A stretch of DNA of 64,000 bases. It comes from Cynocephalus volans (taxonomy: Eukaryota; Chordata; Mammalia; Dermoptera; Cynocephalidae). The notes under the pieces are model-generated. The model had not been told where the DNA came from. It made no database searches and saw only the letters and a program-made list of their open reading frames with translations. Within the stretch, counting starts at the first letter, position 1, and each line of letters begins with the position of its first letter. The position numbers and the translations under genes were made by a program. Positions 32,401 to 41,339 of the stretch are shown in pieces. The stretch spans positions 233,632,999 to 233,696,998 of the forward strand of contig NC_084461.1 in the NCBI RefSeq assembly GCF_027409185.1, in the 5' to 3' direction.

Positions 32401-35400
32401 AGAAACAGAGAATAGAAGAATTACAAAGAGCTCAAGAACAATTAAAGAAGGTAATTTGAAGTTTTATAAATGTTTGTTTTATTTAAAACCTTTCAGAATC
32501 CTCAAACTGTTTCTTCCAACTGTTATAGCAGAAAGACCATGGGATTCATAATCTAAATACGTGCCACACATTAGCTGTGTGACTTCAACTAGTCTTATAA
32601 CCTTTTTCAGTCTCAGTTTACTTGTTTCAAAAATAGGGATAGCAGTATGTATAAAATTATTAGTGATACCTCACTGGATTGTTTTGATGATCAAATATGA
32701 TCACATATATGAAATGACTTTGTGAGCAGTAGAGTTCTCTAATAGTGTTATCATCAACATTTTAGTCAAGAACTAGCTGTTCCTAATTATGCTAGCTGAT
32801 ATTGAAGTTTAAATTCTTCGTAATGTTGATATTCTGATCTCTGAGGCAGTAGTATGTCTCTTCATGTTAGATGTATTAACAACAATAACTTACATTTTAA
32901 AAATATGTTTTTATTTGGATTTTCATGTATTTTATTTAAATAAACTATGCAGTAACTTATTTCAACAAAGTCCATATTTATTAATTGTATCTGTGTAATG
33001 TCAGGCCTCCAGTTTGACCAACATTTCCTGGTGTCCAAAAAGTATGTGTCATCTAGACCAAACTTCAGAATGACTGAGTTTATAGCTACTATCTCTTACT
33101 CAGGTGTTATTCCACTTATTTATTCCATAGTTAAAATTAAAAATAGAAACAAGTTTTAGAGAATACGTGTAATATGTTTATTAATGGGTTAAATGAAGGC
33201 ATCATTGTATAAAGCAATTTTTTAAAAGCGTGAAGAGTGAATTGAAACAAAAAAAATGAGATTTTAAAAGATAAATTCAAAGCCCTATACATAGTTTTAA
33301 AAAATACAGATGCTGCAGTTTTCTCAGTCTGAGTGTAGTAGTAACATGGGTATACACATATGCACACAACACAGAAGCATCGTCTTTCTACTTAGCCATT
33401 ATTCAGTGATATAAAATGAAAGAGGAAAAATAGGAACATATCAAGGAAGACGATCAAAATGAGGAAATTTAAAGTATTTTCTTTCAAGGTGACCTGATAG
33501 CTATGTTTGAGTGCTTGAAAGTCTGTGGCTCCAGAGGGTCACACCCATGTTATTTTACTATCTCCAGGCATCATCAGCTTGTGTAACCGGAGTTGTAATA
33601 ACTTTAATAATTCATATTCCTACTGACTCATCATCCCTCACCTCCCCCCACCTACAAATTACTTCTCTCTCGCCCATTGCTCAGAGATGATTCCGTTCAC
33701 GTCCTTTGCTCTGGCCTTCTTGTGGCTACAGACACACAACTGAAACTATCATTTGCCAAAGAAAATTTATTGGGAGGATACTGTGTTGAAGAACGGGTTT
33801 AACACCTAAATCATGAAGGGCTCTGGTACAACTAGGCGTTCTAGACCTTTGGGAGTAAGAGAATCGAATGCTGCCAGGGCTCTCACCTCTGCTGCTCTCT
33901 GGCTGTTAGTTTCAGTCTCTCTCACTGTGGCCTGGGTGGCTGCACGTGGGTGAGGAACATGGTCCTTAGTGACTCCCAAGCCTCATAATCTGTGGCTCTT
34001 TGCATCTGAGAGGATTGGATTCATTTTCTGGTTTCAGTTAAGAAAAGAATCTTGGGGGAGGATTCTGCCTGTCTTAATTTGTGTCAAATATGAATCCCCA
34101 TGGCTGGGGATGTGGTCCTATAATAACATTCCCAGTATAGCCATGTGGATGCAAGATAAGTTACCAGAAGAATGGGGTGGTCTTGGGAAAACAGCACCAT
34201 GTATGTCCCTATAATTATGGTGACCATATGTAAGGTCATGAAATCACTAGTCTTCCAATAGCCAAAATGAATCAACTCAGGATCAGTTAGGCCATTTTGT
34301 TGCCTTAGAATGAAAAGATAGACACCATAGCAAGGTTTGGCTTGGCTAGAACGTTTTCCACATTCAGAAAGAGGCCTCCCATGTTGGGCAGTACATTCCT
34401 ACTGCAGTGTTCATGGTATTGTACAGGGCGCCACTCAAGTACCAAAGTGAGGATTCATGCATTGGGTAGTGGCTGGGGCCAGATTAATTCTTTCAGAAAT
34501 ATTTACTTCTTTCTCACTATGTGCACAACTCTACCTAACTGCAAGTTCTCTTTACAGTCTTTTGTTCTAAGGTTTTATTAGAATGTTTATATTGTCACTT
34601 TTTACATTTACTAATAATTTGGCTTCAGTTTGAATGTTTCAGCCCATTTAATTTTTTAAAAAGAGGGAACATCAGCATTTGTATTTTTTAAAACTATGTT
34701 CAGGGCTTTTATTATATGTAAAACATGGTTGTCTTCTGTTAGTATAGAGTAGTAAATGAGACTGTGATCTGCAGTTTTGTATTAAGTGTATTCAGATCAC
34801 TCCTTAAAAAATGACAATTTTTGCTGTTACTTTCATCACCTTGTATGTTTTTTGTTAACATTTCTTATGCCTTATTTTAAAATTGACTCTCAAACTGCAA
34901 TGCCTTTGAGGGCAGATGTTTTTATAGAGCTCCGTTGACCTAATAGTTCAGCATTTGTATTAAGTTTTATTTTGAGATCTCATCAGATTCCTAATCATAA
35001 CTCATACAAATGTGTTTAATATTGGACTTTGCTGATATGCTTGAGTATCTACAATTTTTTTTTCTTTAAATCATAGCCATATGGTTTTGTATTTTGTTAT
35101 GTTTCTCTTTTATTGATGGGCATGCAGTGGGTGTTTTTTGGAAATGGCCAATTTCTGTTAAACTATTTCTGGAAGAAAATTTTTTTAAAAAAAGAATTTT
35201 TGCTGTTAAACTTACCATAGCATTATGTAAAAATAAAAATGCTTGAAAATATAATGTGATCAAAATGAAGTACATTTAGAGTATTTTCTTTATTTTTATA
35301 TATTATAGCAGATGAGAATGAATATAGAAAATATAGCTAAGAGTGAAGATACTTTACATTCAGAGGTGAGAAGAAAAAGTTACTCTATGATATGTAAAAT

Positions 35401-35966
35401 GAATGAGTTTCCTGGAATGTAAAACTTCATTTTGATGCATTAGTACCTAATTTTTAATAAATATGTTATCAAAACTGATAGTCCAAATATATATTTTACT
35501 AATAAAAAGTCACAAATATGATATGCTTTGAAGCAAAATCTCAAAGTGGATAAAAATTGGATATTCAGTTTGTGTTTGTATTTTTAGAACCTAGAATATA
35601 CTGAAACATTACACACAGAATTACTTACAATTATATATTTTAAATTTCCGAATGTATTTTTTATAAATTACACCATTTATTACTAGAATTCTCTTGTCAT
35701 TAACAAGTATTGGTTAATTCAATTAACAATGTTGAATTTTAATGCTGTAATTCAGAAATTTCTTCTCAAAATTGAAAAAAGTAATGTATTAATTTCAAGG
35801 TTATTTAAAAGTAAAAATGAATTCTATGATTGTAGGAATCATCAGTAGATTCAGGCAAAACACTAGCTGAAATTAGTGATAGGTATGGAGCGCCTAACTT
35901 GAGCAGAGTGGAAGAACTTGATGAACCAATGTTATCTGATGTAAGTATCAAAATGTTTTGTAAAAG

Positions 35967-36000
<34 letters not shown>

Positions 36001-37636
36001 GTTGGTAGAGCCTAGCGCAGATGAGGCCAGGGTTGGTTGGCAAATGGGCCTTTTGCTTCACAGAAAGACAATCTGTTCCCTGGTTGCTGACCACGTTCGT
36101 CACTGGCATTCTGCCCTTTTGCAAAGTGTGTCATTGACATATCTACATCTATATCAGTACGTAGTGGCAGCATAGAGATCCAAACCCTTGACCTTGATGT
36201 TATAACACCACGCTCTAACAAACGGAGCTAACTGTCCAGCCCCATATCTATATCAATATCTCTATCCATCCATCTATATCTGTGTACTTTGGAGTTAGAC
36301 TTTGAAAATCTCAAAACCTCTTCAAAATGTGTATTTAAAATCATTTCGTGAAATACATGATCTTTAAATGTGGGGGAGCACCATTTTGATTCTCAGTAAA
36401 TATCCTGAGTGCATGCTCTTAGAGTATATAGGTACATTTGTTTATTTAACAAACATATCATGTCTTCTGTGTGCCAGATGCTCTTATGAATAAGACAGGT
36501 GGTTCTGACCTTGTGGAGTTTCCTGTCTAGTGAGGGAAACATGATTAGACAAGCATTTAGTAGTCATTGTTATAATGACTAGGTAACCTGTTGTATAAAC
36601 CAGTATGCATTTGATAATGAAAGGAGGAGCTATTAATAATTGAGTCACATCATTAGGTGTAAACCAGGAGGTTTACAGAAGGGTACAACTGGCCACTTTA
36701 ATCAGCGGGCACTGACAAAGTGGGACAGTCAGCACAGTTGAGGAATCTTGGTCATAGAAGGCTTCTGGAAGGAGGTTAACTGTTTGTTACTCAGTGGTGG
36801 GGTGGAGGGCTGAGGAGAGTGTTCCAGGCAAAGGGCACAGAAAGTGTGAAGACCCAGTTAGGAGAGAGTATAGAGAGAGTGAGACTAGGAGAGATGACAT
36901 GAGGCAGGAGAGAAAGTCAGGGCCAGACAATGAAAAGACACGTAATTCCTGCTTGGAGTTTAGATTTTATCCTAAAGGCAGTGGAGGCCGAAATGATCAG
37001 AACTGCATTGTAGAAAGACCATCTGGCTGCAGTGTGGAGAAGGGATGGAGAAGTAAGTGTGAGGAGACCAGTTAGAAGCTGTGACAGTGATCTAGAGTGA
37101 CAAGACATGGTGTCTTCAATAACTGTTTAGAAAGCAGGGCTGGAAGGACTTGGTGCTAGTCTGTCAGCGGGTAAGTTTTTATTAAATGTCTGCTCTGATT
37201 TGGCACTATGCAGGAGGCTAGAAAACAGCAGTGAACAAACACTTTCCCTTTGGGGCCATGGGCTAGTGGGAACGATACTCTAGGGGAGTGAGTAATGTAC
37301 CTCGGGGACAGTGCAGTGTGTGAGACTCTTAGAAATTCCAGCACTTAAGGGGTGGCCACAGGAAAAGGACCTCAAGAAGAATGAGAAAGGATACCAAGAA
37401 AAGCAGAAGAAATGATGTTAATAACTCTTTAAGAACATAACTTATGATTGTATTCTATTTGGATATTGTTTGAAATTATCCGAAACCCTCAAAAAACTTC
37501 ATTTACATAGTCTCATAGAAATTACCTAAACTCTATTTTCTTTGGCTTGCACCCTTTCACAGTTCTAATTGTATTAAAGCATATTTACTTTTTATTTTAC
37601 TTTTAGGTTGCATTAAACATTGATCAAGATTTGTAG
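20337..37636 (+). CDS. DYDC1: DYDC1, DPY30 domain-containing protein 1 (whole coding gene)
   Basis: Join 20346-20492 (CDS), 21077-21178, 32358-32450, 35309-35365, 35836-35940 and 37607-37636. The product is 177 aa, equal to human as I remember it. Every intron is GT-AG and phase 0. Residues 1-49 carry the DPY30-type motif ([17 protein letters not shown]). Residues 50-133 are a long charged coiled-coil-like helix ([23 protein letters not shown]). The tail holds the conserved [21 protein letters not shown] segment and ends LNIDQDL. By homology it is an axonemal radial-spoke-associated protein involved in sperm or cilia motility and acrosome formation; this is family knowledge, not read from the DNA. 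It is co-directed from an X-box CpG island with DYDC2. The 11.2 kb intron 3 is filled with transposons. The coding sequence has no lesion, so the gene looks functional. Confidence 0.95.
20735..20837 (-). mobile_element. tRNA-Ile-derived SINE, monomer
   Basis: A minus-strand copy with head at 20837 (complement of 'gagctaactggccagcc'). A perfect 12-bp target-site duplication, ctgtagattatt, flanks it at 20722-20733 and 20838-20849. It is in DYDC1 intron 2. Confidence 0.88.
21077..21178 (+). CDS. DYDC1: DYDC1 second coding exon
   Basis: 102 nt, phase 0: ...tgctag|CAACAAAAG to TTCCAGCAG|gtgaga. It encodes 34 residues, [17 protein letters not shown] followed by [17 protein letters not shown], a charged helix. 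A Pro (MERP) interrupts the helix. Confidence 0.93.
21690..21990 (+). mobile_element. ERVL-MaLR LTR fragment
   Basis: The sense 3' half of a MaLR LTR: 'tgaatggattaaaaatggtg', 'cctcaccagatgtgttcctt' and 'ttataagtcacccagttcc', ending 'gggactaatacac'. The 5' end is degraded. Confidence 0.7.
21991..22789. other. DYDC1 intron 3: unassigned
   Basis: GA-rich, possibly an old L2/L3-type element that also flanks the LTR on its left (21410-21680). I cannot name it. No exon seen. Confidence 0.35.
23024..24010 (+). pseudogene. L1 ORF1 pseudogene
   Basis: Starts [15 protein letters not shown], with an early stop after about 18 codons. The coiled coil is open at 23220-23459 (79 aa, [17 protein letters not shown]). 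RRM and C-terminal segments follow with several stops ('MGIPEGEE'-like, 'KAARE'-like). It is non-functional. Confidence 0.8.
24160..26529 (+). pseudogene. L1 ORF2 pseudogene, internally deleted
   Basis: The endonuclease part is broken by stops. RT is readable in three overlapping frames, 25237-25752, 25749-26075 and 26035-26529 ([39 protein letters not shown]). It is then fused by deletion to the ORF2 tail. No protein is expected. Confidence 0.85.
26860..27760 (+). mobile_element. Possible retroviral LTR (unassigned)
   Basis: The part 27450-27705 looks like an LTR 3' half: polyadenylation signal AATAAA at 27508-27513, then a pyrimidine/GG-rich U5-like stretch (gaggaagggttgcttcttgc). No family or clean ends (TG...CA, duplication) could be fixed. 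Treat as a hint only. Confidence 0.3.
29155..30430 (+). mobile_element. L1 3' part of ORF2, sense, inside the hAT element
   Basis: Sense L1 ORF2 landmarks: 'ggaaagaaatgctgtgttc', 'tggattggaagaattaatat', 'ggcacatagaccattggaac', 'cactgttggtgggaatgtaa' and 'agatgactggatgaagcaat'. It stops at the microsatellite, and no 3' UTR or poly(A) is visible beyond it. Confidence 0.8.
30431..30671. repeat. (ACGC)n/(AC)n microsatellite, about 240 bp
   Basis: Alternating purine-pyrimidine throughout: AC/GC dinucleotides with many CG steps. It probably grew from the 'atacacac' stretch of the adjacent L1. The Arg/His/Thr- and Val/Cys-rich frames on both strands are artefacts of the repeat. Confidence 0.95.
31964..32357. 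other. DYDC1 intron 3 end: unassigned
   Basis: AT-rich intron sequence leading to the exon at 32358. No repeat identified. Confidence 0.4.
32358..32450 (+). CDS. DYDC1: DYDC1 third coding exon
   Basis: 93 nt, phase 0: ...tgtttag|GAACAGCTG to AAAGAAG|gtaatt. It encodes 31 residues, [17 protein letters not shown] then [14 protein letters not shown], the centre of the charged coiled coil. Confidence 0.95.
32528..32760 (+). mobile_element. MIR SINE
   Basis: MIR core: 'gccacacattagctgtgtga', 'tcagtctcagtttacttgtt' and 'aaaaatagggatagcagta', followed by 'ctcactggattgttttgatg'. Confidence 0.75.
32761..35308. other. DYDC1 intron 4: unassigned
   Basis: Contains AT-rich sequence and, at about 33740-34200, a GC-richer stretch that could be a decayed L1 3' end or LTR. 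I cannot assign it. No conserved exon seen. Confidence 0.35.
35309..35365 (+). CDS. DYDC1: DYDC1 fourth coding exon
   Basis: 57 nt, phase 0: ...tattatag|CAGATGAGA to CATTCAGAG|gtgaga. It encodes [19 protein letters not shown]. The acceptor is a tandem NAGNAG (TAGCAG), so the first Gln could be spliced in or out. Confidence 0.93.
35366..35835. other. DYDC1 intron 5
   Basis: AT-rich, no repeats recognised. Confidence 0.5.
35836..35940 (+). CDS. DYDC1: DYDC1 fifth coding exon
   Basis: 105 nt, phase 0: ...gattgtag|GAATCATCA to TTATCTGAT|gtaagt. It encodes 35 residues including the highly conserved [17 protein letters not shown]. The donor lies only 30 bp from a 28-T tract. Confidence 0.95.
35971..36144 (-). 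mobile_element. Retrocopy with 28-nt poly(A), source unknown
   Basis: On the minus strand about 145 bp of moderately GC-rich sequence ends in an uninterrupted A28 (T28 at 35971-35998). There is no AATAAA just before the tail. I do not recognise the body. It could be a 5'-truncated retropseudogene or the body of a composite SINE whose tRNA-like head is the adjacent 36157-36241. Confidence 0.55.
36157..36242 (-). mobile_element. tRNA-Ile-derived SINE, short copy
   Basis: The head is at the right (complement of 'gagctaactgtccagccc'), with B-box-like 'cccttgaccttgatgttata' in complement. Possible target-site duplication: acatctatatca at 36145-36156 and atatctatatca at 36244-36255. It has almost no A tail. 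Confidence 0.75.
36425..37110 (-). mobile_element. L2-type fragment, antisense
   Basis: Begins with the reversed L2 3' end ('tttgtttatttaacaaacat', 'ctgtgtgccagatgctctta') and continues with 'agtgttccaggcaaagggca', 'gagtttagattttatcctaa', 'ctggctgcagtgtggagaag' and 'gaggagaccagttagaagct', the usual order for this old element. Confidence 0.6.
37111..37606. other. DYDC1 last intron, 3' part
   Basis: 37175-37340 resembles another L2-like 3' end (gtctgctctgatttggcact). The rest is unassigned. Confidence 0.4.
37607..37636 (+). CDS. DYDC1: DYDC1 last coding exon
   Basis: The acceptor is ...acttttag|GTTGCA. It encodes VALNIDQDL and a TAG stop at 37634-37636. It is very short, but the peptide is the conserved C-terminus of DYDC1. 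Confidence 0.93.
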   Translation, partial: VALNIDQDL

Positions 37637-37655
37637 GATCAACCAACCTAAGGGC

Positions 37656-37665
37656 AATAAATAAA
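37656..37665 (+). terminator. DYDC1 polyadenylation signal
   Basis: Two overlapping AATAAA hexamers (37656-37661 and 37660-37665), 20 bp after the stop codon, implying a very short 3' UTR. Confidence 0.75.
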
Positions 37666-37679
37666 CTTTTCTGCTTGTT

Positions 37680-38664
37680 TCAAGTTTCAAATCATGAGGT
37701 TCTCAATTAGTATTTTTTCCCTCCAAACTTGAATGCTACTTTTCTTTCCTCTAAAGACAATTCTGTAAATGGGCTCCAAGGGTATCCTTGGAATGTTGTT
37801 TTGGATCCCCCAGCGCAACTGGCTATTCATATGACTTCACTGGGAGAACAGGAGAGAATTTGCTGATGCAACCAAGAGAGGCAAATGGGAGAAGAGCTGA
37901 AAGAATGTGTGCATCGATGTGAGAACAAGATTGCCTGGGAGGAAAGCTACTGGCCTGTGAGAAGTGAACGAGGCTGCCCCTCTTTAGGGCTCAGGAGCCT
38001 TCATCTAGCTTTACATATGGCGTTTCCTCCTGGGAGCGAATATTAAGCTTTCTGCAGTTTTCTGGGAAGTGATGCTTTGTAGGTGGACTTAATCCACATT
38101 TATATGGTGGCGCTGGTGTGGTGAAGGGGTATTTCACCACTGTCCCAGTGAGGGAGTTTTCTCAAGCTTAGCTGTTCATCTCCACCCAAGGAAAGATGTG
38201 GGGACTGTCCCTTCCTCTCCTCTCTGCCCAGCTTGGTGTCCAGGGTTCTGTCTTCTTCTTTGGACTTTATGAAGTCCAGGGATGTTGTAGGGAGTGTCCA
38301 CACAGAGTGAGTTGAATGGGGACCAAACAAAGTCTGGGGTGCAAAGAAGCATCGTCACTTCTGGGTTAATCAACGGGCTCAAATACTGGGGCAGCTGTTG
38401 AAGGGAAGGTCTCACTGGATACAGGCTACACACTCGGCCCCTTTGAATTTTTAGGTCTAGCCTTGGACTTTGGGGAGAACCTTATTTCCTTTACAAAATT
38501 CTTTCAAATCTAAGACTGTGGTGTGAGTTCTTTCTGTTCTTAAGGGCACAAATAAGAAAACACAAATGCCAGAAAGAGACTCCCTTTTTGAAAAAGAAAT
38601 TCTGTTTGTGCTTACAATATCCTTTTCCTGAGGCGGTGAGAATAGAACAGCCCAGTTGCTTAAG
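37680..38664. other. Unassigned sequence downstream of DYDC1
   Basis: Moderate GC content. Frames at 38100-38700 on the minus strand show no recognisable domain. It may include an ERV-derived segment. Nothing can be named. Confidence 0.35.
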
Positions 38665-38667
38665 TGG

Positions 38668-39059
38668 TGCTGTGGTTTGACTGTGTTCCCCAAAGTTCAC
38701 GTGTTGGAAACCTAATCCTTAATGCAGCAGTGTTGAGAGGTGGGACCTTTAAGAGGTGATGAGGTCATGAGGTCTCTTCTTTCATGAGTGGGTTAATGTC
38801 ATTGTCATGGGAGTGAGTTAGGTATTGAGAGAGTGGACTTGTTATAGAAGCCAGTTTGGTTCTCTCTTGCTCTCCTGCTCTTGCGCTTTCTTGCTTTCCG
38901 CCTTTTGCCATGGGATGACACAGCAAGAAGGCCTTCACCAGATGTGGGCCCCTCAACCTTGGACTTCCCAGCCTCCAGAACTGTAAGAAATAAATTGTTT
39001 TTCTTCATAAATTACCCAGTCTGTGGTATTCTGTTATAGCAACACAAGGGACTAAGACA
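38668..39059 (+). mobile_element. Complete ERVL-MaLR LTR (MST-like)
   Basis: Starts 'tgctgtggtttgactgtgtt' and ends 'aagggactaagaca', with 'gaggtgggacctttaagagg', 'cttcaccagatgtgggcccc', 'cttggacttcccagcctcca' and AATAAA near 38988. Both termini are readable: a solo LTR of about 390 bp. Confidence 0.85.
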
Positions 39060-40264
39060 AATGGGAAGACAAAAAAAGGAAAAAAAAAATAATAGAAAAA
39101 ATATGTTTCATTGAAAAGAATTGTTATTCTGTCATATGAGTTCTGTACATTTTTGAGAGAAAAGTCCCATGTGCCCTGGAGAGATAACTTCTGTGTCAGT
39201 CCGGCTGCCAGGCATGGTGCCCCCAGCATGGCTGATCTGTATTCATACCCAGGCAGGAGTGTCTCAGGAAGACAGGGAGCCCAGTCTAGGAGGGCACCAT
39301 CATGGAGGACTTGGGGTGGAAGACAAGCTCAGGGGGTTCTTGGGCTCAGCACAGCCCATGACAGTCTCCCAAGGGGTACAGTCTGGAACTAGGGGTTGGC
39401 TAGTCACAGGGTGAAGCATTGTGTTTCTGTTGTAGGGGATAGTCTTGTTAAAAGTGCTCCCAGCCCAGAGCTGGGAACAAGAGAGAAGTTGTGGCAGAGG
39501 CTGGGAGATGACTCACAAGTAGAGCAGCTACCTTGGGCTGTATCTCAGGGCAGCAAGACTCATTTTAGACCCACCCAATGACAGGGGTGGAGATGACTCC
39601 TGTTCTAGCAGACTCTCTGTAGCTGGATGACATCCTGGGCTTGGTTGAAGGATTGTAGGTTTTTCTGCAGAACTGGTCTCAAGGAAGGCAAGGATTCCAA
39701 AAAAGGAGAAAATGGATGAAAAAAGGGGAAATATGAAAGATGTAGGCATAGGCGATTAAACTAATTTTTCTCACTGCAAAAGATGGTACCATTAAAATAC
39801 AGGTACACCAAATATACATTTTTGCTGAATTTTAAATGACAAGAGTATTAGTCTTAATATTCAGCCAAAGTAAAAAATGAAGCTGTATATCAACTTCTAA
39901 GATAACCCAATAAAAAATACTACACTTTTGTAAAAATTTCAGTACTTCAATTTTGATATTATAGTGCTGGAGCAGTAATTTCTCAGCATTTTTAACTGCC
40001 ATGTCTCTTTGGTGGTTAACATGCAACATATCTGTCATACTATGCAAATCTTGTTTTCAGCCAAGATAGATGGAGAAAGAAGGTATTTTTGGATACTTTA
40101 TTTTTCTTTAATACTTTTTTCTTCACACTATATTCTTAAATTTTTATTTGATATTTTTGAGTACCCAATTTTCTCTAATCCCCTTTTCTGTAGGTGCTAG
40201 GTTCTTTATTATATTTGAGTTGAAGGTGCTTCATGCTGGATAAAGTTGTATATAATTTGGGGGG
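39060..40264. other. Unassigned sequence
   Basis: An A-rich tract (39070-39100), then sequence of mixed composition with short frames and no recognised domain or repeat. Confidence 0.35.
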
Positions 40265-40269
40265 GGGGA

Positions 40270-40495
40270 GGAGGGCAACAGCTTTATTGAGATATAGTTT
40301 ACGTATCCAATAATCCACCCGTTTAAAGTCTACAATTTGTTGTTTTTAGTATATTCACAGAGTTGCACAACCATCATCAAATCAACTTTAGAACATTTTC
40401 ATCACGTCAAGAAGAAACTCTGTACCCTTTAGATGTCATCCCTTCCCTGCACCCCTCCCCCTCATCCCCTGAAGCCCTAGGCAACCACTGATATA
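40270..40495 (-). mobile_element. Old L1 3' UTR fragment, antisense
   Basis: 'cagctttattgagatatagtt', 'cacccgtttaaagtctacaa' and 'cttccctgcacccctcccc...gcaaccactgatat' are L1M 3' end landmarks. A G run precedes it at 40259-40267. Confidence 0.75.
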
Positions 40496-41084
40496 TGTTT
40501 TTGGTATTACATCAGAAGGTACAATATCTGACCCACTATCAGTAAAGCTAAGACTAACCATTGGGTTATAGTGATGACGGTCTATGCCTTCCTATCTTCT
40601 TGTGGGTGCCTCTGCAACTCCGGAGTCATTTGTGTGGTGTTACAGTACGACTGTGCGGTTTTAATGGCTTTAATAGCAGTTTCTAATTCTTACCCAAATC
40701 AAAAAAAATTTCACTGGGGTTTGTGAAATAAATTTTGTTAATTCTATATTTCTAATATTTTTATGTCTAGCAATCTCTGAACCATCATCATCAATTGGAA
40801 CTGTTAGATTATTCTTAAATATAATTCCTCCTGGAAAAACAAGACAAATGTTTAATTCTTTAATTACCAATGTTAAAAGGAAGGAGTTTTTAAAGTAGCT
40901 ATGAAGAGTGGTATTTTTTTTCTGGATTTAAAAAAATTTGCTTGTCATTATGAACTCATTGTGTTTTATTGGTTTAGTGTTTTTCAATCCATACAATTAT
41001 GATTATTTTAAAAATTGTCACTACCTTGGCAAGTGGGAACTCTCCTGTGTTTCTTATGGACATTATTGTCAGTTCTCATTACCC
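40496..41084. other. Unassigned sequence with one splice-like open stretch
   Basis: A minus-strand frame at 40870-40670 (66 aa, PIDDDGSEIARHKNIRNIEL) is bounded by an acceptor-like tttttccag and a later gtaag. No homology is recognised and there is no partner exon nearby. It is probably part of an old repeat or retrocopy. Confidence 0.3.
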
Positions 41085-41235
41085 TGAATAACTGATATTT
41101 CCTATTGTACAGGTGAAGAATCCGAGGCTCAAAGAAAGGAAATTTTCCTGATTTTAAATGGTCTGTGACAGAACTAATTTGGACCTAACCTTTGTTGGAC
41201 TCAAAGTCAGTGTTTTCCTTCACTTCACTACTGAT
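41085..41235 (-). mobile_element. MIR SINE, antisense
   Basis: The reverse MIR core: 'ctattgtacaggtgaagaat', 'ccgaggctcaaagaaagg' and 'tggactcaaagtcagtgttt'. Confidence 0.6.
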
Positions 41236-41339
41236 TCTGGATAGGGACAAGAAAATTTAAAATAAAAATTAAGAAAAAGATTGGAAATAATTATATTTTT
41301 ATAGATAAATGCTCAGAGCAAATAGACTTTTAAAGTTTT

